From an uncultured Bacteroides sp. (GTDB lineage Bacteria; Bacteroidota; Bacteroidia; Bacteroidales; Bacteroidaceae), in assembly GCA_959606905.1 (NCBI GenBank), contig CAUHML010000032.1, positions 1 through 34,403 of the forward strand: a DNA stretch of 34,403 nucleotides. The letters are read 5' to 3'. Both the position numbers and the translations under genes were made by a program. The notes beneath the pieces were generated by a model, which was given only the letters and a program-made list of their open reading frames with translations, did not search any database and was not told the DNA's origin. Below are positions 31,730 to 34,403 of the stretch, piece after piece (the first letter of the stretch is position 1; each line of letters opens with the position of its first letter).

Positions 31730-32356
31730 TTACCTCTTTTGCAATCTTCCCTCGTCCGCATAGCTATAATAGTTATTGCCTGCCACAATCACATGGTCTA
31801 ACAGACGGATGTCTAATGTTTCAGCGGCTTTTTTAACCGCTTCCGTCAAACGGTCATCCGCACCGCTGGGCTTGCGTGCCCCTGACGGATGGTTATGCAC
31901 CATGATAAAAGATACGGCGTTATAATACAATGCCTGCTTCATGATAACCCGTATATCCACAGGGGCGGTATTTATCCCACCGCATGAGATACGGACTTTA
32001 CGGATGAGTTTGGACGAACTGTTCAGCAACAGCACCCACATCTCTTCAGTAGTTATATCGGACAAAACAGGATGCATCATTTTATAAACATTATTGCTGG
32101 ATAAAAGCGCAGGACTTTCAACTTGCCCTTCTTTCAGCCGTTTATATAGCTCAATCGCCGCATAAGCGACTTTTTTACGGCTGGGTGTCAGTGTTTCCAG
32201 TACATCAGACAAAAACAACCCGTCCATTTCCATCTGTTCATACTTATATTCTTCACGTTTCAGTTTCTCACTGTTCGTCAAGGTATAAATCAACTCGCTG
32301 TTTTCCATCACCCGATAAACGTCATTCACCTCAAATACGGTTCTCTTCGTTTTCAT
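31730..32356 (-). CDS. RadC-like JAB-domain metalloprotein
   Basis: A 208-residue protein; the last ~125 residues form a JAB/MPN-type domain: EEMWVLLLNSSSKLIRKVRISCGG, then FIMVHNHPSGARKPSGADD with the metal-binding H-x-H...D set, and LDHVIVAGNNYYSYADEGRL. RadC-type proteins are often found on mobile elements; despite the name no repair role is established. The N-terminal ~80 residues are family-specific. ATG at 32356 (MKTKRTVFEVND) is chosen; the 23 codons before it are hydrophobic and not family-like. Confidence 0.88.
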   Translation of the reverse strand: MKTKRTVFEVNDVYRVMENSELIYTLTNSEKLKREEYKYEQMEMDGLFLSDVLETLTPSRKKVAYAAIELYKRLKEGQVESPALLSSNNVYKMMHPVLSDITTEEMWVLLLNSSSKLIRKVRISCGGINTAPVDIRVIMKQALYYNAVSFIMVHNHPSGARKPSGADDRLTEAVKKAAETLDIRLLDHVIVAGNNYYSYADEGRLQKR

Positions 32357-32899
32357 ACTGCCAAAAATTAAAAGATTAATACTCGCAAACATCGCTTGTC
32401 GCCCCAACCATAAATTTTTCCTCAACTGATTGGGAACAGTGCATTGAAGAGAAAGCGGGAAAGACGGATCAGAACGGGATTGAACTGGTAAATACTACCT
32501 CCCGGAATGGGAGGATGGAGATTTGGCTTTTCAATATCGGGCGTTCCGTCCACGCCTACCTTCGCAACGTTCCTATCAGTTCAAGAAAAAATCATCATAC
32601 CTCTCTTCCGGCATAGCCGGAGCGTAGAGCGTTAGGGATAGCAGGGAAAAGCCCGGAGGGTAACGAGGACTTGCAACGAATAGTCCGGCCAGAAGGGAAC
32701 GCCCTGAAAAACCAATTGGGATACAAAAGAACAGAACCGCCTTCCAATCATATAAAAAAACGTGAAAATCAACACATACTTCCGAAAAATCTTTTTCCGA
32801 AAGTATGTATAGGGCATGTGAAGGGAAAATAAATTTTCCCGGTCATTTCTTTGGGGATATTTAAAGGGGTTAGGAGTTTAGGTCTTTATTATGTATTTT
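32357..32899. other. Spacer before the replication region
   Basis: No gene. The stretch 32600-32710 is GC-rich with several purine-rich blocks, as seen near replication genes of Bacteroidales mobile elements. An imperfect hairpin (ACATACTT...AAGTATGT) lies at 32774-32811. Confidence 0.4.
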
Positions 32900-33094
32900 G
32901 GTGGATGGTTTTACACAGCCAATGCCTTTTATTCAAAAACTTCTCTATTTTATTTCACTGATATACTGACATATAAAAAACAGCTATTACCTATTCCTTT
33001 CATCAACGGGTGGACGGTTTTACACAGCTGACCAGTGAAACCGGACATTTTTACACAACTAAAGCAAAAGGAGTGGACGGTTCTACACAGCTGG
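32900..33094 (+). repeat. Four iteron-like direct repeats
   Basis: Copies of GTGGACGGTTTTACACAGC occur at 32900-32920 (G-A-T in place of G-A-C), 33009-33030, 33041-33060 (diverged: CCGGACATTTTTACACAAC) and 33072-33094 (one T to C change). The last three are spaced 30 and 32 bases, about three helical turns, as in iteron origins. The last copy overlaps the stop codon of the adjacent initiator gene. Confidence 0.7.
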
Positions 33095-34276
33095 ATTGTC
33101 CATATTCACCGCCCCGTCCGTTTCCGGGGATATAAACTCTTCAGGAGCAGGAGCAACTTCCGTTCCATTGGCACTCTCCAACTCTTCCTGTGCCCATCCT
33201 TCCGGAAACCTGCCGAATACAGCCACGAAATCACTGATATATATTTGTTTTTTCTTTTCTACGCTTTCCGGGGAGTTTGCCCATAAAAGGAACTCTTTAT
33301 ACAGTCCGGCATCTTCCTCCACCTCTTTGATCTTCTTCCTCCTGACAGCCATATCCGTGTCCGGGTAGGCAATCTCGACATACAGCCCAAGCAGGTTCTT
33401 ATAGAATTTCTTCACTACGACAGCATATTGTCCTTCATCAAAATAGTGCAGCGTATGCCTAGGAAACGAGAACAACACGGTATATACCCATCTCTCATGA
33501 TCGCCTTTCACAAAAGAGAAATTGAAATTGGTATATTTCAGGTAAGTATTCATCTTTTTCAGTATCGAGGCGACCTTCTTTTTCCGGTCTTTGGGTTCGG
33601 CAATCTCTATGCCGAGCTTTTTAGCCAGTTGATCGACTGTCAGCACATAAAAAGGAGCCTCATTCTTGGCGGTCTTATACTTGATCAGGTAAACCATCTT
33701 GGAAAGCTCCAGATAGAAATAGCGGTAACGGCTGGGCAGGCTGCGGTAATCCTGAAGCTCCAAGAGGTTATAGAGCGAGAACATGAAATTTTTTATCTCC
33801 GGGCTTACCACTGCCGAGTACAGCCTTTTCGTTGACTTCTTCGTCTTGAAATCGGTCATTATGTCGAAACGTTTCAGGATCTGCACGAAATTATAGGATG
33901 TACGGCCATCCTCGCCAATGGTCGGATAGCAGAGGTTCTCCAATCCCAGTTTATAGAGAGCCGCCTCAAAAACCGTCTCGATAGGATGGCTGATTCTCTG
34001 TCCTGCCGTGCCAGTACATACATATTCCGGCTACATATTCTTTCCGAACATGGCCGCAAGCTGCCGGCTATCCAGCTTGCGCTGCAAGTTGGTACGGTCA
34101 TACCCCATCTTACGGCAAAAGTCTTCTACGGAGAACCAGGAAGTCCCGAACAAGTCTTTGAGGTGATAGCTGCCCAGGTATATGATCAGATCGAGCATGA
34201 CGTTTCCACCTGCCTCATACAACCGTTCAATCAGCACGGAATTATACCTGGGGACACGGATCAGTTCTTTTGCCAT
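33083..34276 (-). pseudogene. Plasmid-type replication initiator gene with an in-frame amber stop
   Basis: The frame from ATG 34276 reads MAKELIRVPRYNSVLIERLYEAGGNVMLDLIIYLGSYHLKDLFG, SWFSVEDFCRKMGYDRTNLQRKL, AAMFGKNM. It then meets TAG at 34031-34033. The very next codon continues in the same frame (PEYVCTGTAGQRISHPIETVFEAALYKLGLENLCYP) through about 286 more residues to a stop at 33083. So it is one 397-codon reading frame split by a single nonsense codon. The winged-helix-like middle (YVLTVDQLAKKLGIEIAEPKDRKKKVASILKKMNTYLKYTNFNF) and neighbouring iterons support an initiator role (RepA/RepB-like). The exact family is not certain. A CAG to TAG change or suppression are the simplest explanations. 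Confidence 0.55.
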
Positions 34277-34403
34277 GATAAAACTTACAAAATTGTACTA
34301 ATACACTAAAATACTAAAAGTAGTAAATACTACATTCCAGGGAACAAACCTCTATTCTTTTTAAAATCAATCCAGAAAAGCCATAAAATCCTTGTATAAA
34401 CGA
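34277..34403. promoter_or_regulatory. Upstream region of the initiator gene with repeats
   Basis: GTAGTA-aa-TACTAC (34320-34333) is a perfect palindrome, and related units (AATACACTAAAA, AATACTAAAA) lie just left of it. Such repeats upstream of an initiator gene could serve autoregulation. Confidence 0.4.

Noticed and set aside
1..34403. CRISPR array, rRNA or tRNA genes
   Set aside because: No regularly spaced repeat arrays or cloverleaf-forming sequences were seen on either strand.

Overview
The window is from a member of the Bacteroidales, most likely Parabacteroides or a close Bacteroides relative. The evidence is a SusC/SusD pair with an ECF sigma factor and FecR anti-sigma, UpxY/UpxZ capsule-type regulators behind an invertible DNA segment, a GG-Bacteroidales radical-SAM peptide cluster, and promoters of the TTTG / TAnnTTTG type with few Shine-Dalgarno sites. 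No rRNA, tRNA or CRISPR array was seen. All of this was read by eye from the sequence; no database search was possible.

Layout, left half. 1-897 is a hipBA toxin-antitoxin pair on the minus strand (HipA cut by the window edge) with its own promoter and a palindromic operator. 1035-11587 is a polysaccharide utilisation locus: a divergent ECF sigma factor, FecR, SusC with an STN signalling domain, SusD, a secreted beta-helix protein and a GH109-type glycosidase. Together they suggest sensing, import and trimming of an N-acetylgalactosamine-containing host glycan. 11769-11979 holds a terminator and a candidate structured small RNA. 12207-14531 carries a phosphoribosyltransferase plus SLOG/DUF1273 pair and an SSB protein. 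14532-16260 is mostly decayed sequence and ends in a truncated, frameshifted second HipA. 16647-18485 carries a RhuM/PLD-like fusion, a frameshifted small gene and a serine DNA invertase.

Centre. 18532-21292 (minus strand) is the head of a capsule-type locus without its sugar genes: upxZ, upxY, a 335-bp segment bounded by perfect 18-bp inverted repeats, and a tyrosine recombinase whose last codons lie inside one repeat. The only good promoter -7 box in the segment now points away from upxY, so upxYZ looks switched OFF. The recombinase has a one-base frameshift in a C-run.

Right half. 21736-27683 is the most interesting region, a RiPP (modified peptide) locus: a radical SAM/SPASM maturase, an overlapping partner resembling the pseudo-rSAM family, a 60-residue precursor with a Gly-Gly leader and a Cys-Ser-Cys-Ser-Cys core, a beta-propeller lipoprotein, a truncated LanC cyclase and a GT32-type glycosyltransferase. 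A second propeller lipoprotein and a headless HlyD export adaptor follow. Between the first lipoprotein and LanC lie decayed pieces of at least three unrelated genes, so the locus has been rearranged. 30017-34403 holds a small basic ORF, a peptidase remnant, a small membrane protein, a RadC/JAB protein, and a plasmid-type replication initiator gene interrupted by an in-frame amber codon next to four iteron-like repeats.
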